Positions 50,771 through 58,571 of a stretch of 64,000 bases of DNA are shown here, in pieces. The translations under genes were made by a program, and so were the position numbers. The notes under the pieces were generated by a model. That model was not told where the DNA came from. It did not search any database and saw only the letters and a list, made by a program, of their open reading frames with translations. Every line of letters starts with the position of its first letter. Position 1 is the stretch's first letter. The stretch comes from Streptomyces sp. WP-1 (lineage in GTDB: Bacteria; Actinomycetota; Actinomycetes; Streptomycetales; Streptomycetaceae), in the NCBI RefSeq assembly GCF_030450125.1, contig NZ_CP123923.1, positions 5,084,001-5,148,000 of the forward strand, written 5' to 3'.

Positions 50771-50805
50771 ACGGCGGGCCACCGGGGAGACCGGTGACCC
50801 GCCGT
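50771..50805 (-). terminator. Hairpin after rdlB, copy of the one at 50157
   Basis: ACGGCGGGCCACCGG (50771-50785) and CCGGTGACCCGCCGT (50791-50805): the same arms as the hairpin after the third rodlin, showing that gene and terminator were duplicated as one block. Confidence 0.8.
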
Positions 50806-50821
50806 CGCGGGGCTCGACTGC

Positions 50822-51232
50822 TCAGCTGCCGGCGGCGCCGTTGCCGGACAGGGCGGAGATGTCGTCCAGGATGTGCGACAGGGCCTCGTCGCCCTTCGCC
50901 TGCGTGGAGTTCTCCGTGCACTGCTGGGTCTGCGGCGAGGACAGGATCGGGATGTCCTGCACGCCGACGTTGACCAGGCCGACCAGCGACTGGAGGTCCG
51001 CCTTCGCCGGCAGACCGATGCAGGGCTTGTTGAACGAGCCCTGGATGAGCGCCATCTGCGGGCTCATGTTGCCGTAGGTGGCCGAGTTGCCGTACGTCTG
51101 CGCGGCGCCGTTGCCGCTGTAGGACGTCGTACCGGTGTCGTTGCCGATGGCCAGGGCCGGCGCCGCGGCGGCGGCGGAGGCACCGACGACGGCGGAGGCG
51201 ACCGCGGCGGTGGCCAGAACCTTCTTGATCAC
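50822..51232 (-). CDS. rdlB: Rodlin RdlB
   Basis: 136 residues, GTG start with GAAGGGAAC upstream. Signal peptide ([25 protein letters not shown]), then [60 protein letters not shown] and [20 protein letters not shown]. Secreted rodlet-layer protein of aerial structures. The name follows its position: divergent from the rdlA-like gene, as rdlA/rdlB are in S. coelicolor. Confidence 0.9.
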   Translation of the reverse strand: MIKKVLATAAVASAVVGASAAAAAPALAIGNDTGTTSYSGNGAAQTYGNSATYGNMSPQMALIQGSFNKPCIGLPAKADLQSLVGLVNVGVQDIPILSSPQTQQCTENSTQAKGDEALSHILDDISALSGNGAAGS

Positions 51233-51278
51233 TTGCTGTTCCCTTCTGAAGACACCCCGTCCACCGGAGCGATCTGGT

Positions 51279-51307
51279 TCAACGGTTCCGTACGCCCACG
51301 GGTTGTC
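51279..51307 (-). promoter_or_regulatory. Sigma-BldN-like promoter of rdlB
   Basis: On the minus strand: GACAAC (51302-51307), 17-nt spacer, CGTTGA (51279-51284), 47 nt before the GTG. Confidence 0.5.
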
Positions 51308-51401
51308 ATCGTTCACTCCAATGGCCCACATTCCGCCGGGAGTCGGCGGTCGGCCGGTGAATGCCCTGAATACCGCCGGACGATCCGATCGGGTGACGCC
51401 C

Positions 51402-51429
51402 CGCAACCAAACGGCGGCGGCCCGGTTGA
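51402..51429 (+). promoter_or_regulatory. Sigma-BldN-like promoter of rdlA
   Basis: CGCAAC (51402-51407), 16-nt spacer, GGTTGA (51424-51429), 50 nt before the ATG. Confidence 0.55.
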
Positions 51430-51479
51430 AGCCAGGGCAGGAACATGCGTCTTGGCGAAAGCCAGGAAAGGAATGCGAA

Positions 51480-51890
51480 ATGCTCAAGAAGGCAATGGCC
51501 GCGGCGGCGGTCGCCGCGTCTTTCATCGGTGTGTCTGCGGCGGCGGCCCCCCAGGCGCTTGCCATCGGCAACGACCACGGCACGACGTCGGCCAGTGGCA
51601 ACGGGGCCCATGAGTCGTTCGGGAACGCCGCGACCCGCGGCAACCTGAGCCCGCAGGCCACCCTGGTGGGCGGCTCGCTCAACGACCTGTGCGTCGGTCT
51701 GCCGGTGAAGGCGGATGTCCAGTCGGTGCTCGCCCTGGTCAACGTCGGTGTCCAGGACATCCCCGTGCTGTCCTCGCAGCAGATCCAGCAGTGCGCCGAG
51801 AACTCGACGCAGGCGAAGGACGACGAGCCGCTCTCGCACATCGCGGACGACATCTCCGTCCTGGCGGGCAACGGCGCCGTCGGCAGCTGA
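51480..51890 (+). CDS. rdlA: Rodlin RdlA
   Basis: 136 residues; ATG with GGAAAGGAA upstream. [20 protein letters not shown] with [13 protein letters not shown] cleavage closely matches the S. coelicolor RdlA signal as I recall it. The mature part has [59 protein letters not shown] and [20 protein letters not shown]. It diverges from rdlB and lies upstream of the first chaplin. It is the most different of the three rodlins here. Confidence 0.9.
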   Translation: MLKKAMAAAAVAASFIGVSAAAAPQALAIGNDHGTTSASGNGAHESFGNAATRGNLSPQATLVGGSLNDLCVGLPVKADVQSVLALVNVGVQDIPVLSSQQIQQCAENSTQAKDDEPLSHIADDISVLAGNGAVGS

Positions 51891-51909
51891 ACACGTCCCA
51901 CCCCGAGTG

Positions 51910-51957
51910 CCGTCCGGGCGCCGCACCGATTTTCCGGTGCGGCGCCCGGGCGGTTTT
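51910..51957 (+). terminator. Terminator after rdlA
   Basis: 19-bp arms with one mismatch (51910-51928 and 51935-51953), 6-nt loop, followed by TTTT. Confidence 0.88.
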
Positions 51958-52174
51958 GTCGTTCTTCCCGACGAAGCACCTATCCGTTAATCGTCCAAGG
52001 TGTCAATTCTATGGGGGCGTTCGAGTGAATTAGGGGGCCCAGGACGTTCCAGGGTTTCTCCGGCTGTCTATGCCTCGTTTTACAACCTGCCGGTCATGGT
52101 GCGAGCCGTTCAAGGCTGTGCTCGCTCGGTTTCGACCGCTCATAGGGGCATGACCGTCAGAGAAGGGAAATTCC

Positions 52175-52402
52175 ATGAAGAAGAGCGCTGCAGTCGTCGC
52201 CGGTGCCCTCCTGGCACTGGGCGGGGCCGCCCCCGCCTTCGCCGACGCCGGTGCCGGGGCCGTCGCCGCCAACTCCCCTGGCGTGCTGTCCGGCAACGTG
52301 ATCCAGATCCCTGTGCACGTTCCGATCAACCTGTGCGGCGACTCCGTCGACATCATCGGTCTGCTGAACCCCGCGTTCGGCAACACCTGCGCCAACGGCT
52401 GA
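52175..52402 (+). CDS. chpD: Short chaplin (ChpD-type)
   Basis: 75 residues; ATG with GAAGGGAAA upstream. Signal peptide MKKSAAVVAGALLALGGAA ending AFA-DAGAG, then a single chaplin domain: NSPGVLSGNVIQIPVHVPIN, LCGDSVDIIGLLNPAFGNTC with the two conserved Cys. Assembles into amyloid fibrils that let aerial hyphae cross the air-water interface. The symbol follows its place next to rdlA as in S. coelicolor. Confidence 0.9.
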   Translation: MKKSAAVVAGALLALGGAAPAFADAGAGAVAANSPGVLSGNVIQIPVHVPINLCGDSVDIIGLLNPAFGNTCANG

Positions 52403-52533
52403 CGTTCGGTACCCACCGCACGCCAGCCGGCCGGCTGCGTTCAGGCCGGCCTCGGACCGTCGATCCATAGATCCATTGGCCCGGGGCCGGCCTTCCCACA
52501 TCTTCGAGCAGTTCGAGTAGGAAGACTACGAGA

Positions 52534-53262
52534 TTGCGACAGACCCTCAGCAAGGGCATGGTCGTGGCCGCAGCTGCCGCGACCGGCGTGCTTTCGTTGT
52601 ACGGCACGGCCGCGCTCGCCGACTCCAACGCGCAGTCACTGGCCCAGGGTTCACCGGGCGTGCTGTCCGGCAACAGCATCCAGGTCCCGGTGCACGTGCC
52701 GGTCAATGTCTGCGGCAACTCCGTGGACGTGGCCGCGCTGCTGAACCCCGCGTTCGGCAACTCCTGTGCCAATGGCGGCCATTCGGCCACCCACCACCAC
52801 ACGGGTTACGGCAACGACTCGTACGGCGACGACGAGCCGACCCCCGCCTCCTACGGCAAGCCGGACCCGACTCCCACGCCCACGTCGTACGGCCACGACG
52901 ACCCCACACCGCCGGCGTACGGCAGCCCGGATCCGACGCCGACCCCGACGTCGTACGGCAGCGACGAGCCGACACCGACCTCCTACGGGAGCGACGAGCC
53001 GACGCCGACCCCCACGTCGTACGGCAGCGACGAGCCGACGCCGACGCCGACGTCGTACGGGAGCGACGAGCCGACCCCGCTGCCCTCCTACGGCAGTGAC
53101 GAGCCGACCCCGCCCGGTTCGTACGGCAACGACGAGCCGCCCACCCTGCCGCACACCGGTGGCAACGCCAAGGCCATGATCGCGACCTCGGCCGCGAGCG
53201 CCGCGCTGATCATGGCGGGTGCGGTGCTCTACCGCCGCGGCCGGACGGCCGCCCGTCGGTGA
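52534..53262 (+). CDS. Long, wall-anchored chaplin with one chaplin domain and a D/E-P-T-P repeat stalk
   Basis: 242 residues from a TTG (LRQTLSKGMVVAAAAATGV matches the start of long chaplins). One chaplin domain follows the signal (GSPGVLSGNSIQVPVHVPVN, VCGNSVDVAALLNPAFGNSC, about residues 40-80). Then about nine repeats of the type SYGSDEPTPTPT (DNA 52836-53130), a sorting signal LPHTGGNAKA, a membrane segment and RRGRTAARR. Long chaplins ChpA-C as I know them have two chaplin domains and LAXTG. It sits where chpA is in S. coelicolor. Confidence 0.88.
   Translation: MRQTLSKGMVVAAAAATGVLSLYGTAALADSNAQSLAQGSPGVLSGNSIQVPVHVPVNVCGNSVDVAALLNPAFGNSCANGGHSATHHHTGYGNDSYGDDEPTPASYGKPDPTPTPTSYGHDDPTPPAYGSPDPTPTPTSYGSDEPTPTSYGSDEPTPTPTSYGSDEPTPTPTSYGSDEPTPLPSYGSDEPTPPGSYGNDEPPTLPHTGGNAKAMIATSAASAALIMAGAVLYRRGRTAARR
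52836..53130 (+). repeat. Codon-phased repeats of the long chaplin stalk
   Basis: About nine imperfect units of 30-36 bp coding for SYGxDEPTP(TPT); the central units (52963-53075) are nearly identical. Confidence 0.85.
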
Positions 53263-53267
53263 CCTGC

Positions 53268-53333
53268 CGGGTGCCGGACCCCGAGCGTCCGGCACCCGCC
53301 GCCCAGGACCCCCGCGCACGCCCGTGCGGGGGT
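53268..53333 (+). terminator. Double hairpin after the long chaplin gene
   Basis: A perfect 12-bp hairpin (53268-53279 with 53287-53298), then a second CCCCCGC...GCGGGGG stem (from 53309) followed by TTTT. Confidence 0.8.
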
Positions 53334-53395
53334 TTTCGGCATGGGCGCCCAAGGCCCTTCCGAGCGGCCTCCGTCGGACTTCACTCCTTTGGCGG

Positions 53396-53423
53396 CACAA
53401 CCCGGGGGAGCGCGACGCGTTGA
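53396..53423 (+). promoter_or_regulatory. Sigma-BldN-like promoter of the chaplin gene at 53479
   Basis: CACAAC (53396-53401), 16-nt spacer, CGTTGA (53418-53423), 55 nt before the ATG. Confidence 0.5.
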
Positions 53424-53478
53424 CACAACGCCGGGCATCCGCCCGGATGTTTGTGTCTATTCCAAGGAGCACCTCTCC

Positions 53479-53718
53479 ATGTCGCGTATCGCGAAGGGTC
53501 TGGTCCTGACCTCCGCCGCCGTCGCGGCCGTCGCCGGCGCCGCCGGTGCCGCCGCCGCCTCCTCCGGCGCGGACGGCGTTGCCGCCAACTCGCCCGGTGT
53601 CATCTCGGGCAATGTCATTCAGGTCCCGGTCCACATCCCGGTCAACGTCTGCGGTGACAGCATCGACGTCATCGGTCTGCTGAACCCGGCGTTCGGCAAC
53701 ACCTGCGTCAACGGCTGA
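53479..53718 (+). CDS. chpF: Short chaplin (ChpF-type)
   Basis: 79 residues; ATG with AAGGAG upstream. Signal peptide MSRIAKGLVLTSAAVAAVAG with a long Ala-rich core, then NSPGVISGNVIQVPVHIPVN and VCGDSIDVIGLLNPAFGNTC. The MSRIAKG start is shared with the chaplin at 58513. Self-assembling surface protein of aerial hyphae and spores; symbol by position only. Confidence 0.88.
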   Translation: MSRIAKGLVLTSAAVAAVAGAAGAAAASSGADGVAANSPGVISGNVIQVPVHIPVNVCGDSIDVIGLLNPAFGNTCVNG

Positions 53719-53741
53719 CGTCCGGGGCGCACACCCCTTCG

Positions 53742-53787
53742 ACCGGCCGTCCACTCCGCGCATCCGTCGCGGAGGTGGGCGGCCGGT
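53742..53787 (+). terminator. Hairpin after the chaplin gene
   Basis: Arms at 53742-53760 and 53768-53787 (about 19 bp with one bulge and one mismatch), starting 23 nt after the stop. Confidence 0.75.
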
Positions 53788-53922
53788 TCTCATGTCCGCC
53801 CATCCCCCGGACGGGGCAGTGGCGGGCCCGGACGGGGCACATGGCGTCGCGAGCGGTTGCGGGGCGGGTGGGGCGAACTGACGGTGGGCTCAGACCCCGA
53901 AGCCCAGCCGAAAGGAACCCGC

Positions 53923-54678
53923 ATGCGTGCTCTGCCCGTCCGGCGCCTCGCGTCCACCGCTCTGAGCGCCGCCGTCATCGCCGCGATCACCGGCCCGGTC
54001 GCCGTCGCCGTCGACACGGCGCGCGGCCATGGCGAGGCCCCCGCCTCCCAGACCGCCCTGCCCGGCGCCGCGAAACTCCTCGCCCGGGTCAGGACCCTGG
54101 ACCGCGCGGGCACCCTGCCCAAGCCGGTCGTCGAACTGCTCGACCGCTCACTGACGAAGGGCCGACTGCCCGCGGCGGAGGCCGAGCGGCTCGGCGAGGC
54201 GGCGAAGCAGGCCGTCGTACGGGCGTTGGCGGCGGGGACGGCCGGGGCGCAGGCTCCGGGCGGGCCGACGGCTGCCGCGGTCCCGGCGGCGCCCGTCGCT
54301 CCGGCGCCCGCTGCTCCGACGGCTGCCGCTCCGGCCCAGGCCGCGACCCCCGCGAGCCCGGCCGCCCCCGCCAAGCCCGCCCCCGTCCCCTCGGGATCCG
54401 AGTCCCAGTCGGCGCTGCCCGAGCCGGCCGCGTCGCCCGCCGTACCGCTCAGCCCGGCCCCGCGGGGGGCGGCCCGCAGCGTGCCGGTCGCCCGTGACCT
54501 CGTCAGCGATGTGCTGGCCGCGGTGGACGCCCTGGTGCAGGCGGCCGTCTCCGACGTCGACCAGGTGGTCGCCGCCGCCGACACCCTGGTCGACCAGCTC
54601 CTCTCCGCCCTCGGCATCGGCGTGCCCACCCCGACCCCCACCCCGACGACGCTTCCGAGCGTGCCCGCGGCGGGCTGA
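53923..54678 (+). CDS. Secreted Ala/Pro-rich protein of unknown function
   Basis: 251 residues; ATG with GAAAGGAA upstream. Signal peptide (RRLASTALSAAVIAAITGPV). An N-terminal helical part (LPGAAKLLARVRTLDRAGTL, RLGEAAKQAVVRALAA), a central Ala/Pro-rich linker of about 80 residues, and a C-terminal helical segment (VARDLVSDVLAAVDALVQAA, VDQVVAAADTLVDQLLSALG) followed by a Pro-Thr tail. No known domain. Its place among chaplins suggests a cell-surface role, which is inference. Confidence 0.75.
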   Translation: MRALPVRRLASTALSAAVIAAITGPVAVAVDTARGHGEAPASQTALPGAAKLLARVRTLDRAGTLPKPVVELLDRSLTKGRLPAAEAERLGEAAKQAVVRALAAGTAGAQAPGGPTAAAVPAAPVAPAPAAPTAAAPAQAATPASPAAPAKPAPVPSGSESQSALPEPAASPAVPLSPAPRGAARSVPVARDLVSDVLAAVDALVQAAVSDVDQVVAAADTLVDQLLSALGIGVPTPTPTPTTLPSVPAAG

Positions 54679-54805
54679 CCCGCGGAGTCCGGCCCCGGGT
54701 CCCGCCCCCTTCCGGCCGAGGCATGTTCATATGTCTTCTCGGCCATGGGGTTTCCGCTCCGCCGCGACGCTCGTTGGACACGTCGTTGCCGAAGAAAGGA
54801 ACACG

Positions 54806-55096
54806 ATGAAGTCCCTGAAGGCTGCCGCCGTCCTGGCCGGTTCCGTTGCCCTCGCCGGCGTCGCCGCGCCCGCGTTCGCCTACAACGCCTCCGACCTGAC
54901 GCCCTCCAGCCTCAACGGCGCCGTCGACCAGCTCGCCAAGGGTGACTACTCCCTGCGGGACCTGATGCCGCTCCAGCACCAGTCGAACGCCCTCGACACC
55001 GAGGACAAGGACTCCGTGCTGCACTCGGTCAAGGGCGCCACCACCGCGCTGAACCAGCACAACCCGCTGCTCGGCGGCCTGCCCCTGAAGGGCTGA
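54806..55096 (+). CDS. Small secreted protein of unknown function
   Basis: 96 residues; ATG with GAAAGGAA upstream. Signal peptide MKSLKAAAVLAGSVALAGVA ending AFA-YNASD, a mature part of about 70 hydrophilic residues with no Cys (LTPSSLNGAVDQLAKGDYSL, DTEDKDSVLHSVKGATTALN). Conserved in Streptomyces next to chaplins as far as I recall; function unknown. A strong hairpin follows. Confidence 0.8.
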   Translation: MKSLKAAAVLAGSVALAGVAAPAFAYNASDLTPSSLNGAVDQLAKGDYSLRDLMPLQHQSNALDTEDKDSVLHSVKGATTALNQHNPLLGGLPLKG

Positions 55097-55112
55097 CATC
55101 CTCCGCGCGCCC

Positions 55113-55144
55113 GGGGCCGGTACCGCATCCGCGGTACCGGCCCC
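55113..55144 (+). terminator. Hairpin after the small secreted protein gene
   Basis: Perfect 14-bp stem GGGGCCGGTACCGC / GCGGTACCGGCCCC with an ATCC loop, 17 nt after the stop. Confidence 0.85.
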
Positions 55145-55252
55145 GCCCCTTTCCAGGCCGTTTCCCTCGTTCGTGTGGAGCCCCCCGGTCCACTGGTCCG
55201 GACGGGTGAGAAGCCGCCGGGCCGCCCCCGGGCGCGTCGGTATGGTCGCGCG

Positions 55253-55744
55253 GTGACCTCAACCACCACGGAACTGCGCCCCGCCGACCTCGGCACGCTG
55301 GTCGTGCTGCCCTGGAGCGGCGCGGCCCCCGACGGCACCGACATGCCCTACCTGCTGGCCTACTCCCTGGGGGACGCCGCGGGCGGCCCCCAGGTGACCG
55401 CGGCCGCGGTCGAGCAGCTGCTGGTGAGCAACGGACTGCCGGTCGGCGGCGACCTCGTCGACGGCACCTACCGGCCCAGCCTCCCCATCACCCTGCTGGT
55501 GGAGGCCGGGCAGGCCGTCGTACGGATGCCGCGGCTGATCGCGCAGGCCCCCGCGCCGCCCGAGTGGCTCGCCGCCGTCCGGGCCCGCGGCTTCGCCTAC
55601 CTGGTGTTCACCACCCGCGCGTGGCCCGAGGGCGCGCCCGGCAGGATCGTCCAGCCGGACGCGCTGGCCGCGTTCGCCGGCGCCCCGGAGACCCTGCACG
55701 CCGCCGCGCATGTCGTGCTGCCGGCCACCAGTCTGCGTGGCTGA
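55253..55744 (+). CDS. DUF5949-like protein of unknown function
   Basis: 163 residues from a GTG. No signal peptide or membrane segment. LGTLVVLPWSGAAPDGTDMP, YLLAYSLGDAAGGPQV, LPVGGDLVDGTYRPSLPITL and APPEWLAAVRARGFAYLVFT resemble a Streptomyces-specific family I recall as DUF5949. Cytoplasmic, function unknown. Confidence 0.75.
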   Translation: MTSTTTELRPADLGTLVVLPWSGAAPDGTDMPYLLAYSLGDAAGGPQVTAAAVEQLLVSNGLPVGGDLVDGTYRPSLPITLLVEAGQAVVRMPRLIAQAPAPPEWLAAVRARGFAYLVFTTRAWPEGAPGRIVQPDALAAFAGAPETLHAAAHVVLPATSLRG

Positions 55745-56062
55745 CGGCGTGGACGAGGGCCGGGGCCCCGGCATACGGCGGCGCGGACAAGGGGCCGTAC
55801 GAGCGTGAGCCGCCGGTGACCGACCGGCTGACGAGCGCGACCGGTCGTACGAGCGCGATCGGCCGGTGAGTGTGACCGTGGCCGGTCGGGCGACGGCGGG
55901 TACGGCCGACCGGCTCACCAGGACGACCAGGTAACCATGTCGTCCATGCCGACTATTACGGCAACCGGGGGAATTGTCGCGCCGCCCCGTTCTCCGTCCC
56001 GGCACCGCCCGTTACGCGATACGGACGCCGAACTCCCGCATCCGGAAAGGGCCGTACCCGAG
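55745..56062. other. Intergenic region, no gene seen
   Basis: 318 nt between the DUF5949-like gene and the next secreted protein gene. It contains repeated CCGGTCGTACGAGCGCGA-like segments (around 55793-55866: TACGAGCG occurs three times), probably a small degenerate repeat, and no convincing coding frame. Confidence 0.5.
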
Positions 56063-56566
56063 ATGAAGCCGACCACCCGAGGAACCCTCGCCGCCGTGCT
56101 GACCGGCGTCGCGGCCGCCGCGAGCGCGACCGCCCCCGCCGCCGCGGCCGGCGCGATCCCCGTGCCCGTACCGCTCCAGGGTGTCTCCCACTCCCTCGGC
56201 ACGCGGATGCCCGAGGCCACGCTGGAGGTGCCGCTGCTGACGCCGGGCGCGCCCGAGGGGCCGCGCTATGTCACCGGCCGGCTGCTGCCCGAGCCGATCC
56301 TGCCGAGGCTGCCGATCGGCGGGACGCTGCCCGGCGCCGACCTGCGGGCGCCGCTGCCGCATCCGCTCGGCGACCGGCTCGGCGTCGACGCCCCTGCCGC
56401 CGGGCTGCACACCGCCGGACCCGGTCTGAACCTGGTCGCCCCCCTGACCGCGCCCGACCCGCACCTGTTCGGCCTGCCCGCCCCCCGGCTCCCGGAGGCG
56501 GGCCTGCTCGCCCCGGCCCTGCGCACCGTCGCGGGCGGCGACCTGGGCGTGGGGCCCGCCCGGTAA
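56063..56566 (+). CDS. Secreted Pro/Leu-rich protein of unknown function
   Basis: 167 residues. Signal peptide (MKPTTRGTLAAVLTGVAAAA, AAA-GAIPV). The mature part is rich in Pro, Leu and Gly, with a loose repeat of LP-x-PLG-type segments (LLPEPILPRLPIGGTLPGAD, APLPHPLGDRLGVDAPAAGL, LFGLPAPRLPEAGLLAPALR) and no Cys. The start choice rests on the signal; its Shine-Dalgarno is distant. Unknown function; precedes the tyrosinase pair. Confidence 0.65.
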   Translation: MKPTTRGTLAAVLTGVAAAASATAPAAAAGAIPVPVPLQGVSHSLGTRMPEATLEVPLLTPGAPEGPRYVTGRLLPEPILPRLPIGGTLPGADLRAPLPHPLGDRLGVDAPAAGLHTAGPGLNLVAPLTAPDPHLFGLPAPRLPEAGLLAPALRTVAGGDLGVGPAR

Positions 56567-56670
56567 CCCGCAGGGCTCCCTCACCAGCGCCGTTCGGCCG
56601 TACGCCGGTGACCCGGCCCCTCCTCGTCCGTTAGCGGGTACGACATCTGTTCCCGGACGAGGAGAGTGCG

Positions 56671-57255
56671 ATGGTCGACGGCGACGACGCAGCTGCGGCG
56701 GCCGCAACAGAGCAGGTCAGAGCGGATACGACGGCCGGCCTCGGGCGCAGGCGGGTGACGCGGGGGCTGCTGTCCTGCGTCGCCGCCCTCGCCCTCGCGC
56801 CGGTCGTCGCCGCCTCCCGGCCGGTGCCCCCGGCCGCCGGCGGTGACTCCTTCGACGAGACGTACCGGGGCCGGCGCATCCAGGGCGTCCGGCTGCCGGC
56901 CGCCGGACGCAGCACGGCCGACGAGGCCTGGCGGATCACCGTCGACGGCCGCCCGCTGCATCTGATGCGGCGGGCCGACGGCACCTGGCTGAGCATGGTC
57001 GACCACTACACGTCGTACCGCACGCCCCAGGAGGCGGCGCGGGCCGCGGTGGACGAACTCGGGCCCGGCCAGCGGCTCAGCGACCCGGCCCCGGGCCCGC
57101 TGGAGGGCGCGCTGCCCGACGGCGTCAAGGACATGATGGACCGCATGGGCATGACCATGGACACGGGCGGCATGGACATGGGCGGTACCGGCATGGGCGG
57201 CACCGACATGAGTGCGGGGACGGGGACGGGGGGCCGGTATGGCGTACGTGCGTAA
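56671..57255 (+). CDS. melC1: Tyrosinase cofactor MelC1
   Basis: 194 residues; ATG with GAGGAGAG upstream. A Tat-like signal after an N-terminal extension (GLGRRRVTRGLLSCVAALAL). The MelC1 core is seen in FDETYRGRRIQGVRLPAAGR, ITVDGRPLHLMRRADGTWLS and MVDHYTSYRTPQEAARAAVD. It chaperones copper into the tyrosinase and carries it out through Tat. An unusual C-terminal Met/Gly tail (MDRMGMTMDTGGMDMGGTGM) could bind Cu(I). Overlaps melC2 by 17 nt. Confidence 0.92.
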   Translation: MVDGDDAAAAAATEQVRADTTAGLGRRRVTRGLLSCVAALALAPVVAASRPVPPAAGGDSFDETYRGRRIQGVRLPAAGRSTADEAWRITVDGRPLHLMRRADGTWLSMVDHYTSYRTPQEAARAAVDELGPGQRLSDPAPGPLEGALPDGVKDMMDRMGMTMDTGGMDMGGTGMGGTDMSAGTGTGGRYGVRA

Positions 57256-58105
57256 GAACGTCGGCGCCCTCACCGCGACCGAGCGGAAACGGTTCGTGGA
57301 CGCCCTGCTGGAGGTCAAGCGGCGCGGCCAGTACGACGAGTTCGTGCGCACCCACATCGCGTACTTCGCCGCCGACGGCGAGACCCATCTGCGGGCCGCC
57401 CACATGGCGCCGTCCTTCCTGCCCTGGCACCGCCGGTTCCTGCTGGACCTGGAGAACGCGCTGCGCCGCGTCGACTCCTCGGTGACCCTGCCGTACTGGG
57501 ACTGGACCCGGGACCGCACGGCGACCTCGGTGCCCTGGACCAAGGACCTGCTCGGCGGCAACGGCCGCAGCTCCGACCAGCAGGTGACGACCGGCCCGTT
57601 CGCCTACTCGACGGGCAACTGGACCATCAGGGAGGGCGTCACCGACGGCCGCTACCTCACCCGCGACCTCGGCCGCGCCGCCTCACCCCTCCAACTGCCC
57701 ACGAAGGACGACGTGAACTGGGCGCTGAACGACCCGGTCTACGACGTACGGCCCTGGGACTCGACCGTCACCCAGGGCTTCCGGAACAAGCTGGAGGGCT
57801 GGGGCACCGGCAGCGGCAGCGCCTCCTGGCACAACCACAACCGGGTGCACCGCTGGGTCGGCGGGGCGATGCTCGGCGCCGCGTCGGTCAACGACCCGGT
57901 GTTCTGGCTCCATCACGCCTACCTCGACATGCAGTGGGAGCGCTGGCAGCGGGCGCACAGCAGCCACCGCTATCTGCCGGCCGATCCGCCCGGCGCCGGT
58001 GACGCGCAGCACGGCCGGGTCGTCGCCCGGCACGAAAAGCTGCCGCCGTGGAGCGACACCCCGGATCAGCTGGAGGACATGAGCGGCGTCTACCGGTACG
58101 CGTGA
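57239..58105 (+). CDS. melC2: Tyrosinase MelC2
   Basis: 288 residues from the ATG at 57239, inside the melC1 3' end. Type 3 copper enzyme: CuA ligands from VRTHIAYF, RAAHMAPSFLPWHRRFLLDL; CuB ligands from SWHNHNRVHRWVGG and DPVFWLHHAYLDMQWERW. No signal of its own; exported with MelC1. It oxidises tyrosine to DOPA and dopaquinone, giving melanin. Confidence 0.97.
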   Translation: MAYVRKNVGALTATERKRFVDALLEVKRRGQYDEFVRTHIAYFAADGETHLRAAHMAPSFLPWHRRFLLDLENALRRVDSSVTLPYWDWTRDRTATSVPWTKDLLGGNGRSSDQQVTTGPFAYSTGNWTIREGVTDGRYLTRDLGRAASPLQLPTKDDVNWALNDPVYDVRPWDSTVTQGFRNKLEGWGTGSGSASWHNHNRVHRWVGGAMLGAASVNDPVFWLHHAYLDMQWERWQRAHSSHRYLPADPPGAGDAQHGRVVARHEKLPPWSDTPDQLEDMSGVYRYA

Positions 58106-58177
58106 ACTCACACCGGGGTCACCGGTACGGGTGAATTGCCGTCGGTGTACGCCAGGGGGTTCGGTCCGGTGACGCGC

Positions 58178-58217
58178 GCGAAGAGCCCCGGCGCTCGGAG
58201 GTGCCGGGGCTCTTCGC
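58178..58217 (+). terminator. Bidirectional terminator between melC2 and chpG
   Basis: Perfect 15-bp stem GCGAAGAGCCCCGGC / GCCGGGGCTCTTCGC with a 10-nt loop between convergent genes. Confidence 0.9.
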
Positions 58218-58234
58218 GGTGCGCGGGCGAGGTG

Positions 58235-58513
58235 TCAGTCGCCGTAGTCGGCGCTGGGCCGCGCGAGGGCACCGCCCTGGTTGACGCAGGTGTTGCCGAA
58301 GGCCGGGTTCAGCAGACCGATGACGTCGATGCTGTCACCGCAGACGTTGACCGGGATGTTGACCGGAACCTGGATCACGTTGCCGGACAGCACGCCGGGC
58401 GAGCCGACGGCCGCGCCCTCGGCGCCCGCGTCGGCCAGAGCCAGCCCGGCCGAACCGATCACCACGGCACCGGTGCCGAGGGCCACGGCGGCTGCCTTCG
58501 CGATGCGAGACAT
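58235..58513 (-). CDS. chpG: Short chaplin (ChpG-type)
   Basis: 92 residues; ATG with GAGGAACG upstream. Signal peptide (MSRIAKAAAVALGTGAVVIG, ALA-DAGAE), chaplin domain GSPGVLSGNVIQVPVNIPVN and VCGDSIDVIGLLNPAFGNTC, and a short C-terminal tail QGGALARPSADYGD not seen in the other chaplins here. Position beside melC fits chpG of S. coelicolor. Confidence 0.9.
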   Translation of the reverse strand: MSRIAKAAAVALGTGAVVIGSAGLALADAGAEGAAVGSPGVLSGNVIQVPVNIPVNVCGDSIDVIGLLNPAFGNTCVNQGGALARPSADYGD

Positions 58514-58571
58514 CACGTTCCTCCTGTCGCTCGGGATTCGCGACGGCTGCTCCCGCCGTCGCACTCCACGT

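Noticed and set aside
52020..52130. Sigma-BldN-like promoter for the chaplin gene at 52175
   Set aside because: TACAAC (52081) and CGTTCA (52107) are present but 20 nt apart and with a changed -10, unlike the other five sites.
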